Source: a virus
Length of the DNA: 41,607 nucleotides
Virus record (IMG/VR): IMGVR_UViG_3300037087_000453
Coordinates: 1-41,607 of that record
Strand: one strand, 5' to 3'
Of this stretch, positions 8,781 to 16,243 are shown piece after piece. Every line of letters begins with the position of its first letter. Position 1 is the first letter of the stretch. Below the pieces are notes generated by a model that was not told the DNA's origin, searched no databases, and saw nothing but the letters and a program-made list of their open reading frames with translations. Position numbers and translations under genes: made by a program.

Positions 8781-10334
8781 TCAAACTCCAAATGATGATT
8801 GATTAAAACTGCCTTGTGAGAATTGACCGCCAGAATAGATCGTATGCGTTCTTGTCGCTGTCCATTGTCTTTGGCTTCTGATATGCACTAAACTTTCTTG
8901 TTCTTTGAAAAGACGTTCATAAGCATTAAATTGATCCCAATCTCCAACATCAGAAAGGATCTTTCTAGCAGCTCCCCTAGCGATATATTCTGCCATGTAT
9001 CCAAACGGAATTGCAGCAGAACTATTGAAGAAAGCAGCAGGGGTTAGATAAGCATCCAATTCGACAAGATATTGAATATTTGGAGGAGCTCTTAGAGTTA
9101 AAGTATTATTGTAGAATAAGACAGCCCTTGGAATTCCCATCTGATAATAAACGCATTGTCCATTGATTGGCATACCTGCTGGTATTGCTTGTGGGAAGTA
9201 AACGTTTGTTGCAATACCAGTCTGATAATTTATAGTGTTCTGAGTAGTACTATATGAAGGCAAAGGTCCGTTAGTAAGAGGCAAATTTCCATAAGGAGCA
9301 TTTCCGGGTTGCATTAATAGACCATAATTCACATTTCCTAATAAGAACTCACCACTATCTTGAATCACAATACTGGAACCATCAGATCCAATTGATGTGA
9401 AAAAGACTTGAGAACTTACACTTGTGGTAGGAATAGTAGAGATAAGATTAGAAGCACTATCCACAATAGGAGGATCTTGATTATTTCCTGTTGAAATGAT
9501 ACCTGTAATATCAATATGACCTCTTATAATACCTGCACTAGGAGGGTAATTAATCTGAGCGGGAGAATTAGGAAGAAATGGTAAATTAAGTGTATAGGGT
9601 CCAGTGGTTCCATTTCCTGTCCCTGATTGTATTAAAGTTTGATTATAATTTGGCCACATTCCATAGAAAAGCTGTCTTTGCGTATAGAAAGGCATCTCAA
9701 TGCCGTTAATATAAGCCGGACCCATGAAACCTTGATAAACAGGAAACATTGCAACAGAATCATCAATATTGAATGAATTATATGTAAAACTTGCTGCAAC
9801 TGGAACACCTGTACCTGGTAATCCTATTGCTCCAAAATTTAATGTTAGAACACCTGTAGTATAATTTACTGTTCCAGAACTAAATCCAAAAACACCAGTT
9901 ACAAAAAGTAAATTTCCAGCTCCGTTATCTTGGTAAAGAGTTTGATTTCCCAGATCATAATCAAACCATAATTGAATCGTCCCAGGAACTAAAGTGGCTC
10001 CTGGATTTGAAGGGAAAAAAGAACTTAAAAGATTTACTGAATAAATGGCTGTTCCATTAGGAAAAGGCTGAGGACTCAAATTAATAGGCACTTGTATTTG
10101 TGATGAAAGTTGAGATTGTGTGTCATATAAAGGCATATTATACTGATCAACTCCTGGAGCAGTCTGAAACTGATATTTTGTCTTAAGATCAAATAATTGC
10201 ATTGTAGCATCAACATCTATCATCCAAAAACGATTGATGTAATCTACAATAAGAGCGTCCGTGATTGTTGTGTTCGAAGGACTCTTAATAATCCTCCGAA
10301 CGTAAGTGATGACATCTTGAAGCAGGTTTGTCAT
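8781..10334 (-). CDS. Head-to-tail adaptor-like virion protein
   Basis: The 517-residue protein has helical ends around a large beta-rich insert. The N-terminus (VITYVRRIIKSPSNTTITD, then LIVDYINRFW) and the C-terminus (GYMAEYIARGAARKILSDVG, then an ERLFKEQESLV helix) look like a head-completion adaptor, while the middle (about 60-420) is rich in Asn, Gly, Pro and Thr. The start overlaps the previous stop (TAATG). The order capsid, adaptor, gp10-like matches P22-like phages (gp4, gp10). The adaptor call is inference. Confidence 0.6.
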   Translation of the reverse strand: MTNLLQDVITYVRRIIKSPSNTTITDALIVDYINRFWMIDVDATMQLFDLKTKYQFQTAPGVDQYNMPLYDTQSQLSSQIQVPINLSPQPFPNGTAIYSVNLLSSFFPSNPGATLVPGTIQLWFDYDLGNQTLYQDNGAGNLLFVTGVFGFSSGTVNYTTGVLTLNFGAIGLPGTGVPVAASFTYNSFNIDDSVAMFPVYQGFMGPAYINGIEMPFYTQRQLFYGMWPNYNQTLIQSGTGNGTTGPYTLNLPFLPNSPAQINYPPSAGIIRGHIDITGIISTGNNQDPPIVDSASNLISTIPTTSVSSQVFFTSIGSDGSSIVIQDSGEFLLGNVNYGLLMQPGNAPYGNLPLTNGPLPSYSTTQNTINYQTGIATNVYFPQAIPAGMPINGQCVYYQMGIPRAVLFYNNTLTLRAPPNIQYLVELDAYLTPAAFFNSSAAIPFGYMAEYIARGAARKILSDVGDWDQFNAYERLFKEQESLVHIRSQRQWTATRTHTIYSGGQFSQGSFNQSSFGV

Positions 10335-10918
10335 TAGAAAGAGTTCGCCCCCATGAATATAGATTTCTTCGTACTCACTGGAAGAGCATCAAGTCTTTGA
10401 ATAGTTGTATCAACTGCCATCGATCCATAGAATTGACCGGCTCCTGTTGAATCTGTACGTACATGTTCTTGCATTTTCAATCGATGGTAAGTACATCCCT
10501 TAATTTGCTCAGCAAGGTACCTTGGTGCCCATATAGGAGTATTAACAGGAACAATCCATTCTTCAGCTGGCATTCCTGGAAAAGGACGTGTCCAAATGTC
10601 TAGAGTTTCTCCAATGATTTCATGATTTTCAGCGGTAAAATGGACATATTCTTTTTTAAAGTTATAGTCATCACGATATTTCTCATTGAATTTCTCTTTA
10701 CAACCAATCGATTTCTTAGGTTTTAAATAGATATCCTTGGATTTTTCTAAATCTGATTGAGCTATTTTAGTTTGTGGCTCTTGATCAGCTTTTGGAGCTG
10801 CATTCATTCTATCTTGAGTCAACTCCTGCACATTCTTATCGAATGACTCAAATTGCTTCTCAAGTTTGTTCATTTCTGTTTCAGCGATTTTTGGCTTAAC
10901 TTTTTTGTCTTCTGTCAT
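10334..10918 (-). CDS. Virion-operon protein with charged N-terminus
   Basis: A 194-residue protein begins after AGGTTTATA. Residues 1-75 are Lys/Glu/Gln-rich and probably helical or disordered; residues about 95-180 form a compact domain with FPGMPAEEWIVPVNTPIWAP and a TYHRLKMQEH segment. It is coupled to the adaptor gene downstream. Its place between capsid-associated and adaptor genes suggests a structural or assembly role; the family was not recognised. Confidence 0.55.
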   Translation of the reverse strand: MTEDKKVKPKIAETEMNKLEKQFESFDKNVQELTQDRMNAAPKADQEPQTKIAQSDLEKSKDIYLKPKKSIGCKEKFNEKYRDDYNFKKEYVHFTAENHEIIGETLDIWTRPFPGMPAEEWIVPVNTPIWAPRYLAEQIKGCTYHRLKMQEHVRTDSTGAGQFYGSMAVDTTIQRLDALPVSTKKSIFMGANSF

Positions 10919-10925
10919 TATAAAC

Positions 10926-11351
10926 CTATAAGGGTGAGATATTAATGAATGATCCTGGAATAAAAGTTCCTGTATTTACATTACCAGAAGCATTTATATC
11001 CCCGCTATTAATATCTCCAATCGCAAGAATTTGGGGTTGTGTAGGATACGTCGAAGTTTTAAATAAAGTATATGCACTTGAGTCGATATTGATTATCACC
11101 TGATTAGGGTTAGGAATAGAGATCACTAAACCCTGTTGTTCATTAAGTTGATTTGTTCCATTGAAGTAAGGAATGACTAATCTGACACCCTGTCCAATGA
11201 CATAATTATGATTAACTGTGGTTGTCACAAGAGTTGTTTGACCAAGAGTTATGCCGCTGATGAAGAATTGACTTGGCTTATAATATTGCGCATTGATCGG
11301 TACATTGTAATAAGGAGCGACTGGACCTGGAAAAGGACTTGGAAAACCCAT
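10926..11351 (-). CDS. Small virion protein sharing a module with its neighbour
   Basis: The 141-residue protein contains one copy (about residues 38-92) of a beta module, TTTVNHNYVIGQGVRLVIP followed by LN and QVIINID, and then ILAIGDINSG. Both parts also occur in the 391-residue protein encoded just upstream (HNFQVGQEVSFRIP; VIAAGDVNTGG), so the two are partial paralogues. The start follows GAGGTAATAA. It is probably a capsid-surface or tail-attached protein. Confidence 0.6.
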   Translation of the reverse strand: MGFPSPFPGPVAPYYNVPINAQYYKPSQFFISGITLGQTTLVTTTVNHNYVIGQGVRLVIPYFNGTNQLNEQQGLVISIPNPNQVIINIDSSAYTLFKTSTYPTQPQILAIGDINSGDINASGNVNTGTFIPGSFINISPL

Positions 11352-11361
11352 TTATTACCTC

Positions 11362-11386
11362 AAAGAAAGGAGGGGTTTCCCCCTCC
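11362..11386 (-). terminator. Intrinsic terminator after the 391-residue virion gene
   Basis: On the minus strand GGAGGGG and CCCCTCC form a 7-bp GC-rich stem with a 4-nt loop, followed by TTTCTTT. It lies between the stop at 11401 and the next start at 11351, so it may partly reduce expression of downstream virion genes relative to the capsid gene. Confidence 0.75.
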
Positions 11387-11400
11387 ATGTTTATTTAATA

Positions 11401-12576
11401 CTAATTGATAACTAGGTCGTCCTGATAGGCCGTCCAGTATATGACGTTAGTATTAGCCCCGATCAAAGAAGCAGTTGTAAGAACACGTCCAGCACCGTTA
11501 CCAATGACGAATCCTTGGCTAGTGTTATTGACGAATGCACCGACAATTGCAGGTCCATTGATTGTTGGAGCTGCTGAATTATTATAACCACTGAATACTG
11601 ATGGTGATGGATATAAAGGTGAACCAGCAGTAATCTGCACTCCACCTGTATTCACATCCCCAGCAGCAATTACTTGTGGATATTTCAATCCTGGATAACT
11701 TAAATAAGGTTGATTAGGATTGAAAGGTGTGAAACCAGTCAAACTACCAGTAGTGAACAAAGTACTCTGAGATATAGTAAATGTATTCTGAGTAGCAGCT
11801 ATCACATACCAATAAATAGGTGAGCCTGGAATCGGCAAATTAGGCAACGCATTAAGCTGAGTAGTACCCCAAACAGCAGGAATCCTAAATGATACTTCCT
11901 GACCAACTTGGAAGTTGTGGGCAGCAGCAGTTGTGATAACGTTTGTTGTGGTATTAATAGCTGTGATAATTGCTTGTTCTGGGCAATATAAATAAGGATA
12001 CAATACTTCTTTCCACGAACCTACATTACCTGTAGATGTGGCAGTATTGAATGCAGTATAATTTGAACCAGAAGCATTCCAGTTAACGGAGAATGTAGTT
12101 GAATTTGTTACAGTCACTGTCAAAGGAACACCAGCCATTTGCTGCATCCCTGTTGTTGATGTCTGTGCTAAATTCGAAAATATAATCACGTTACCAGAAA
12201 CTAATCCGTGAGCTGTTACAGTTGTAACAACGGCCGGACTTGCAGCTGTAATACTAAAATCAGCACTTGCAACAGAACCATGAGAATAAACAGGTCCATA
12301 TTGTAACAATTGTCCAGCTGCAAAAGAGCTGATACCATTAGTTGCTACAACGTCAAAAATAAGAGCAGGAGTTGCGTTATAACCTTCAACAACTGCTTGC
12401 CCTTGACCCATTGATTGATCCCAGTAGGCTCTAACAACGTTCTGCGAAGTAGCGTTGGTATTAGCCAAAGTGTAGTTTATCAATTCAACTCTGTCTGGTT
12501 GGAAAGGAAGATTAATAACCTGACCAGCACCATTAGATGTAAAGTGACCTTTTGCGAGTCTTGAATATTCAGCCAT
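11401..12576 (-). CDS. Capsid-associated virion protein with two FCCH-like repeats
   Basis: The 391-residue protein follows the capsid gene by 8 nt with a perfect AGGAGG. It carries two related beta modules: about 115-167 (TTVTAHGLVSGNVIIFSN ... TFSVNW) and about 212-270 (TTAAAHNFQVGQEVSFRIP ... TFTIS). The pattern (His, turn, Gly-x-x-V, strand) resembles the E1-FCCH-like domain often annotated in phage virion proteins. Ends are well ordered, finishing IYWTAYQDDLVIN. Strong translation and position suggest a high-copy decoration protein or tail component; this is inference. Confidence 0.65.
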   Translation of the reverse strand: MAEYSRLAKGHFTSNGAGQVINLPFQPDRVELINYTLANTNATSQNVVRAYWDQSMGQGQAVVEGYNATPALIFDVVATNGISSFAAGQLLQYGPVYSHGSVASADFSITAASPAVVTTVTAHGLVSGNVIIFSNLAQTSTTGMQQMAGVPLTVTVTNSTTFSVNWNASGSNYTAFNTATSTGNVGSWKEVLYPYLYCPEQAIITAINTTTNVITTAAAHNFQVGQEVSFRIPAVWGTTQLNALPNLPIPGSPIYWYVIAATQNTFTISQSTLFTTGSLTGFTPFNPNQPYLSYPGLKYPQVIAAGDVNTGGVQITAGSPLYPSPSVFSGYNNSAAPTINGPAIVGAFVNNTSQGFVIGNGAGRVLTTASLIGANTNVIYWTAYQDDLVIN

Positions 12577-12584
12577 AAAACCTC

Positions 12585-13547
12585 CTATATGTTAGTCGAC
12601 AAACGAGTCGATAAAAGGTTTCGGATAGCTGTATCTTGTGTGATTGCTTGCGCTTGAGCAAACTTCACTGCAAGAGTCGCATTTTGGGCCAACATACCAC
12701 TGTAGTATGGGTCACGGTAAATCAAGTTCATTGAAAAACCATCTTGGTTAATGTGGGTCAACGCCTGCTTTCCAAGGACAGTATTGTAATATACGTCGTT
12801 GGCATTAGCAGATGCACCACGAGCAACTGGAGCTTCTGAACTTGTCAGGATACGAGTGTTGTAAACTGAACCATATTCAGATGGCAAAGCAGAAGCGTTT
12901 GTTGGGTAGTTCCATTGTGACAAGAATCCTTGTCCAACGAGTCCATCAAAATCGGTTTGAAGCTCTGTTGAGGACAACATAAAATATGAACTCCTCACCG
13001 GTCCGGTTCCAAAACGATCCATGCCGTTAATACCGGTCATGAACTTATATGCATTGTTTGTATCAAGAGTAGTCGCAACCAAACTAAAATCGGCAATTCC
13101 GAGGTTAGTAGGATTGTCGCCATTAGTTCCAGCACCAGCATTGATCTGAGATGCAGCAGAAACGACGTAATCTCGGAGGATCAAATCTTCTGCTTGGCGC
13201 ATCGCAACAGCTAAACGCTCGGATACCCAGGCTAAAACGCCCTCTTGGTCTTGGAGTATGACCTGTTCATTTATAATGCATCCAGTACCGAAGAATGCCA
13301 TTTGCGCGTCTATAATATCGCGTTGAGGCACTTGAGCAGGAGGATCAATACCTGAGTTACCCAACTGTATAGTTGGAGGTTGTAGTGCGCGTGGGCGCAT
13401 AAAACGACAAGTGGTTCCACCATGAGTGGGCATCGACACTTTGTCGCAAACTGTAATGTAATTCATTGTAGGGGTAGGCACATAAAGCATTGCAGGCGCA
13501 AGCGACTGCAAAATCATTGGGCCTAGATTCCCTGTATTCGTGATCAT
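12585..13547 (-). CDS. Major capsid protein, N4-gp56-like HK97 fold
   Basis: The 320-residue protein has features of the N4 gp56 capsid family: an early strand region (VSMPTHGGTTCRFMRPRAL), a P-domain-like stretch (FGTGCIINEQVILQDQEGVL), a long helix with AVAMRQAEDLILRDYV, and a conserved region ending in TRILTSSEAPVA. Length is within the family range. It follows AAAGGTTGATAA and is preceded by a roughly 160-nt structured leader. It lies downstream of a scaffold-like gene in late-gene order. Capsid identity is fairly secure; the N4-gp56 assignment rests on pattern recognition. Confidence 0.8.
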   Translation of the reverse strand: MITNTGNLGPMILQSLAPAMLYVPTPTMNYITVCDKVSMPTHGGTTCRFMRPRALQPPTIQLGNSGIDPPAQVPQRDIIDAQMAFFGTGCIINEQVILQDQEGVLAWVSERLAVAMRQAEDLILRDYVVSAASQINAGAGTNGDNPTNLGIADFSLVATTLDTNNAYKFMTGINGMDRFGTGPVRSSYFMLSSTELQTDFDGLVGQGFLSQWNYPTNASALPSEYGSVYNTRILTSSEAPVARGASANANDVYYNTVLGKQALTHINQDGFSMNLIYRDPYYSGMLAQNATLAVKFAQAQAITQDTAIRNLLSTRLSTNI

Positions 13548-13561
13548 TTATCAACCTTTTG

Positions 13562-13690
13562 TTGATATTGATACGATATGAGGATCGGTAGACGAGCCTA
13601 GTTACGTCGGTTTTCGATCATATCTGATGAGGGCTGCGAATTCCTCTAACGCGACGTCACATTGACGCAAGTGACTGCGAATCTTCATCT
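13562..13690 (-). promoter_or_regulatory. Structured 5' leader of the capsid gene
   Basis: This gene-free stretch contains successive inverted repeats: GATATGA...TCATATC extended by TCG/CGA, enclosing GACG/CGTC; GAGG/CCTC; and GTCAC/GTGAC. It is less AT-rich than other gaps. A candidate minus-strand promoter lies just upstream, so the hairpins would form the untranslated leader of the capsid mRNA. A role in stability or late control is inferred. Confidence 0.45.
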
Positions 13691-13709
13691 TATGAAAAAG
13701 CGGAATTTA

Positions 13710-13728
13710 ATGTAAAGCGGATTTACAT
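13710..13728. promoter_or_regulatory. 19-bp palindromic operator-like site, copy 1
   Basis: Exact ATGTAAAGCGGATTTACAT: 7-bp inverted arms around a GCGGA core. A degenerate neighbour (AAAGCGGAATTTAA) has its core 17 bp to the left, giving tandem half-copies. The site lies between the capsid gene and the divergent winged-helix cassette, just downstream of a predicted minus-strand promoter, where a bound protein could block late transcription. Confidence 0.75.
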
Positions 13729-13742
13729 GGAAAATGGCAGTA

Positions 13743-13771
13743 TTTTTACTCTAAATTTCGATGTAAAACAA
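13743..13771 (-). promoter_or_regulatory. Candidate promoter for the capsid operon
   Basis: On the minus strand TTGTTT (13766-13771) and TAAAAA (13743-13748) are separated by 17 nt. The predicted start near 13736 would place the 19-bp palindrome within the first 30 transcribed bases. Consensus match is moderate. Confidence 0.35.
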
Positions 13772-13853
13772 CGGGGATTTATTTTAAGTCTTATTTTGGT
13801 AATATGATGCTCGTTTTTGTATTTAACATTAACCTAAAGATATTGGAGGAAGA

Positions 13854-14048
13854 ATGGAAGAATTAGCACAAGTATATTTGACAAAACAACAAGTTCTTAA
13901 AAAATATAAATTTCTATCTGAAAATATGTTAAAAAATCTCTTACACAAGGATCTTGATAATTTTAGAGAAAAAGTTGTACATAAGATAGGAAGAAGGTTA
14001 ATTTTTGATGAGATAGCATTATTAACATATTTTAAAAATAGTAGGTGA
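13854..14048 (+). CDS. Small winged-helix / excisionase-like DNA-binding protein
   Basis: The 64-residue protein starts after GGAGGAAG. It shows a helix-turn-helix pattern (LTKQQVLKKYKFLSENMLKNLL) followed by a wing-like KIGRRLIFDEIALLTYF, as in MerR/excisionase-type domains that recognise DNA and usually end in a helix. It forms a two-gene plus-strand cassette inserted between late genes and flanked by 19-bp palindromes in opposite core orientation. The cellular role is unknown. Confidence 0.55.
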   Translation: MEELAQVYLTKQQVLKKYKFLSENMLKNLLHKDLDNFREKVVHKIGRRLIFDEIALLTYFKNSR

Positions 14049-14054
14049 CTAAAA

Positions 14055-14294
14055 ATGACTAAAAAATCTGTAGCAAATGGATTTATAGATATAATAAATT
14101 CATTAGATCATGAATTTTTAACACCTGACAACTTAGTAGCAATAGGATTATATCGAAACAAAGATGAAGTTAGAAGAGCTCTAATTCGGAAAGATTTTGC
14201 ATGTATTAGAGTAACAAGAAATCGTACATTGATTCCTAAAGATGAGATTATTAAATTCTTGCTTAATGCCTCCAAAAATTATAAATATATATGA
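14055..14294 (+). CDS. Second excisionase-like DNA-binding protein
   Basis: A 79-residue protein follows the previous gene by 6 nt with AGGTG upstream. The order LTPDNLVAIGLYRNKDEVRRAL, then CIRVTRNRTLIPKDEIIKFLL matches a helix-turn-helix with a beta wing and is broadly similar in layout to the preceding protein. Its stop is directly followed by an inverted copy of the 19-bp palindrome. The tandem pair may form a heterodimer or regulate the flanking late genes; that is inference. Confidence 0.55.
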   Translation: MTKKSVANGFIDIINSLDHEFLTPDNLVAIGLYRNKDEVRRALIRKDFACIRVTRNRTLIPKDEIIKFLLNASKNYKYI

Positions 14295-14313
14295 ATGTAA
14301 ATCCGCTTTACAT
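14295..14313. promoter_or_regulatory. 19-bp palindromic operator-like site, copy 2 (core inverted)
   Basis: ATGTAAATCCGCTTTACAT has the same arms as the other copies, with the core on the opposite strand. It abuts the stop codon of the winged-helix gene and lies at a convergent gene end, where there is no promoter to control. This position is typical of a transcription-blocking stoperator. Confidence 0.75.
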
Positions 14314-14314
14314 A

Positions 14315-14347
14315 GATGAAGGGATATAGAGTCCCTTCATTAGATTT
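14315..14347. terminator. Hairpin terminator between convergent genes
   Basis: ATGAAGGGA and TCCCTTCAT form a 9-bp stem with a 7-nt loop, followed on the plus strand by TAGATTTT. It separates the winged-helix cassette from the 3' end of the outer-membrane gene and could act in both directions. Confidence 0.65.
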
Positions 14348-14365
14348 TAAAACATATTATATATT

Positions 14366-14947
14366 CTAGAACATCCTGTGAAGCGACATTCTCACGCTAT
14401 GTGATTTTGCATGAGTTTTACCGCAGAAATAATTATATTCAAGGGCTGTTCCCATTTCAGGATTGATAGTATATTTAACTCCTACAATACCCTGATAAGC
14501 AAAACGACTGTCTTTTAGTTTATCTTCAGTGGATTTGAAATTTGTTTTAATTTTATGTTTCTCTGTGTTCTGACAATATCCTACGCCAACACCAATATAT
14601 GGAGTGAGTTGTTGAGTTTGAAGTTGTGCAATATCATAAAGACCATTCAACATATAAGACCATGAGTGAAATCGATTATATTCTTTGGATAAAACGATAT
14701 CGGTATTACCCATGTTATATTTGGTTCTGAATGTATTGTAACGATAGGCGACTTCTATTTCTGCTCGAATGCCTGATTCGAATATAAATCCATACTTGAT
14801 ACCCCCAAGAGTACCAACTTTTAGACCTCTATTAGATGAATTGGTAGGCTCAATATTATTGATACCTAGATCAATACCGAAATATTGAGAAGCAAAAATT
14901 GGGCTACACAATAAAGAAAATAAGAGAGATAATTTAAATAATTTCAT
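14366..14947 (-). CDS. Outer-membrane beta-barrel protein carried by the phage
   Basis: Starting at ATG 14947 (AGGA 10 nt upstream), the 193-residue protein has a clear signal peptide, MKLFKLSLLFSLLCSPIFA, with likely cleavage before SQ. The mature part alternates amphipathic strands with Gly and aromatic residues (YFGIDLGINN, YGFIFESGIRAEIEVAYRY, YIGVGVGYCQN, FAYQGIVGVKYTI, ALEYNYF) and ends in a terminal Phe, the usual barrel assembly signal. It resembles OmpA/Opa-like small barrels. It lies between scaffold and capsid genes, so it may be made late in infection, perhaps to change the host surface or exclude other phages. It points to a Gram-negative host. Confidence 0.75.
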   Translation of the reverse strand: MKLFKLSLLFSLLCSPIFASQYFGIDLGINNIEPTNSSNRGLKVGTLGGIKYGFIFESGIRAEIEVAYRYNTFRTKYNMGNTDIVLSKEYNRFHSWSYMLNGLYDIAQLQTQQLTPYIGVGVGYCQNTEKHKIKTNFKSTEDKLKDSRFAYQGIVGVKYTINPEMGTALEYNYFCGKTHAKSHSVRMSLHRMF

Positions 14948-15036
14948 TCGAATATCCTGGTTAAAGTTAAAATTTACTGAGGCATGACATAACATACCTC
15001 AGTGGATATTCTCATAAATTATATTTTAAACCCAAA

Positions 15037-15153
15037 CTACTTTTTCTTATGCTCTTTTTTAGGCATTTCTTTTTTCATCCCTTTTTTATTAAGATGAGCT
15101 TCTTTTTCACTATCAGCCATTTTTGATTTAGGTTTTTCTTTAACGTGTGCCAT
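15037..15153 (-). CDS. Lysine-rich small protein
   Basis: A 38-residue ORF follows AAAGGATAGTAT. It is about 40% lysine (KKGMKKEMPKKEHKKK at the C-terminus) with scattered Glu and no hydrophobic segment. It is third in the scaffold group. A nucleic-acid or capsid-interior role is possible from charge alone. Confidence 0.5.
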   Translation of the reverse strand: MAHVKEKPKSKMADSEKEAHLNKKGMKKEMPKKEHKKK

Positions 15154-15168
15154 ATACTATCCTTTAAT

Positions 15169-15300
15169 TTATTTTTTTTTGTTTTTGCCGGCTTTGCTCA
15201 TTGCTATAGCTACGGCTTGACTTTGTTTTTTACCTTCATGCATTTCAGTCTTAATATTAGAACTGATAGTTTTCTTTGAAGAGCCTTTCTTTAGGGGCAT
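15169..15300 (-). CDS. DUF6496-like small phage protein
   Basis: The 43-residue product reads as a classic DUF6496 protein: MPLKKGSSKKTISSNIKTEM, then a GKKQSQAVAIAMSKAGK tail. This family of unknown function is common in tailed phages. The start follows GAGGATATGAT and the gene begins 1 nt after the scaffold stop, so it is co-expressed with capsid assembly genes. Confidence 0.7.
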   Translation of the reverse strand: MPLKKGSSKKTISSNIKTEMHEGKKQSQAVAIAMSKAGKNKKK

Positions 15301-15301
15301 A

Positions 15302-15949
15302 TCATATCCTCAGGTTTTTCTTAAGTTCTAGAAGTTTATCATAAGCTTGTTTCTGTCCAGTTGGACTATAATCCCCTTGAGATGCATATGGAGCAGTTCC
15401 AACACCTGAAGGTTGATAATATGGATTTTTTCTATTAGCATCAATCTTATCTTGTATTGAAGGTGCTTTTTGTTCTGGTTTATCAATACCAAGAGCCTTG
15501 ATATTTTGATAGACTAACTTTTGTCTCTCGAATCCTTCAGGCATTCTTAAAATCGTATCTGCAAGTCTTGGATTCTTTTCAGCAAACTTATCAGCTAGTT
15601 TAAGGACATCATAGAAATCCGAATTGTTCTCAAGCCATGCTTCTTGACGAAGTTCATCTTTAGCCTCATTCTTGGCCACTTCCATAGCTTTCTGAATATC
15701 AGAATGTGTGTTTTGTTGTTGTTTAGCAAGTTTCTTCTCAAGTTTTCTATGATCAACATAAGGTTCATTATCGCTGTCATCAACTTCTGAGGACTGTTTC
15801 AATCTATTTTCTAGTTCTAATCTTGCCTGTCTTTCTTCAGCTAATTTTTTTTCATAACTTTGTTGTAACGCTCTAAAATTTAATTCTTTATCGCTGTTTT
15901 TAGCCTCTACATTATTATTTGAAGCTTGATTATCAGTTGGAATTGACAT
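15302..15949 (-). CDS. Scaffolding-like protein
   Basis: The 215-residue protein is almost entirely charged helix. Coiled-coil Lys/Glu/Arg/Gln stretches occupy about residues 20-110, followed by helical segments (FYDVLKLADKFAEKNPRLAD) and a Pro/Gly-rich linker (NPYYQPSGVGTAPYASQGD) ending in a short basic helix (LLELKKNLRI). A disordered helical body with a basic C-terminal capsid-binding helix is typical of P22-type scaffolds. It precedes the capsid gene, although accessory genes lie between. It starts after AAAGGATATATAGT. Confidence 0.7.
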   Translation of the reverse strand: MSIPTDNQASNNNVEAKNSDKELNFRALQQSYEKKLAEERQARLELENRLKQSSEVDDSDNEPYVDHRKLEKKLAKQQQNTHSDIQKAMEVAKNEAKDELRQEAWLENNSDFYDVLKLADKFAEKNPRLADTILRMPEGFERQKLVYQNIKALGIDKPEQKAPSIQDKIDANRKNPYYQPSGVGTAPYASQGDYSPTGQKQAYDKLLELKKNLRI

Positions 15950-16057
15950 ACTATATATCCTTTGCCCCTTAACGCAGAGCTGCGGTTGGATGTAAGTTAA
16001 TTAAACTAAATAGTTTATATTAGAGCAAGTAAATATCAAATATTTTAATATTATGTT

Positions 16058-16108
16058 TGGGGCTAAAGCAGGTGGTCTGCTGCGGTGAGGCGCTGCATCG
16101 TCGCCCCA
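16058..16108. ncRNA. Predicted three-way-junction RNA element
   Basis: An outer stem TGGGGC/GCCCCA (16058-16063, 16103-16108) encloses GCAG-GTGGT-CTGC (16068-16080) and a 6-bp stem TGCGGT/GCTGCA (16081-16097, two G-U pairs). This GC-rich fold sits in a 178-nt AT-rich gap between the scaffold gene and the plus-strand island. It has no T tract on either side, so it is not a normal terminator. A smaller CGCAG/CTGCG hairpin occurs near 15972. Strand and function are unknown. Confidence 0.45.
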
Positions 16109-16127
16109 TTCGAGGAAAAATAGATTT

Positions 16128-16241
16128 ATGAAATGTGAACGCTGTCAATCCGACTGTATCCTATGCCCTGCTATTTGGCCTTGGAATCCCGAATTTTGGA
16201 TATGTGAGAAATGTGATTCGACTTATTGTTTTGAGGATTGA
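16128..16241 (+). CDS. 37-residue zinc-ribbon microprotein
   Basis: The ORF encodes MKCERC, a second Cys pair region (CILC) and C-x-x-C at 26-29 with another Cys at 34, giving the spacing of a compact zinc ribbon rich in Trp. GAGGA lies 12 nt upstream. It opens the plus-strand small-gene island. Similar cysteine-pair microproteins occur at 23.5 kb and 27.0 kb in this phage. Confidence 0.55.
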   Translation: MKCERCQSDCILCPAIWPWNPEFWICEKCDSTYCFED

Positions 16242-16243
16242 TT

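Noticed and set aside
16058-16108. Hammerhead or twister ribozyme
   Set aside because: The invariant core bases of these ribozymes are not present in the expected places on either strand.
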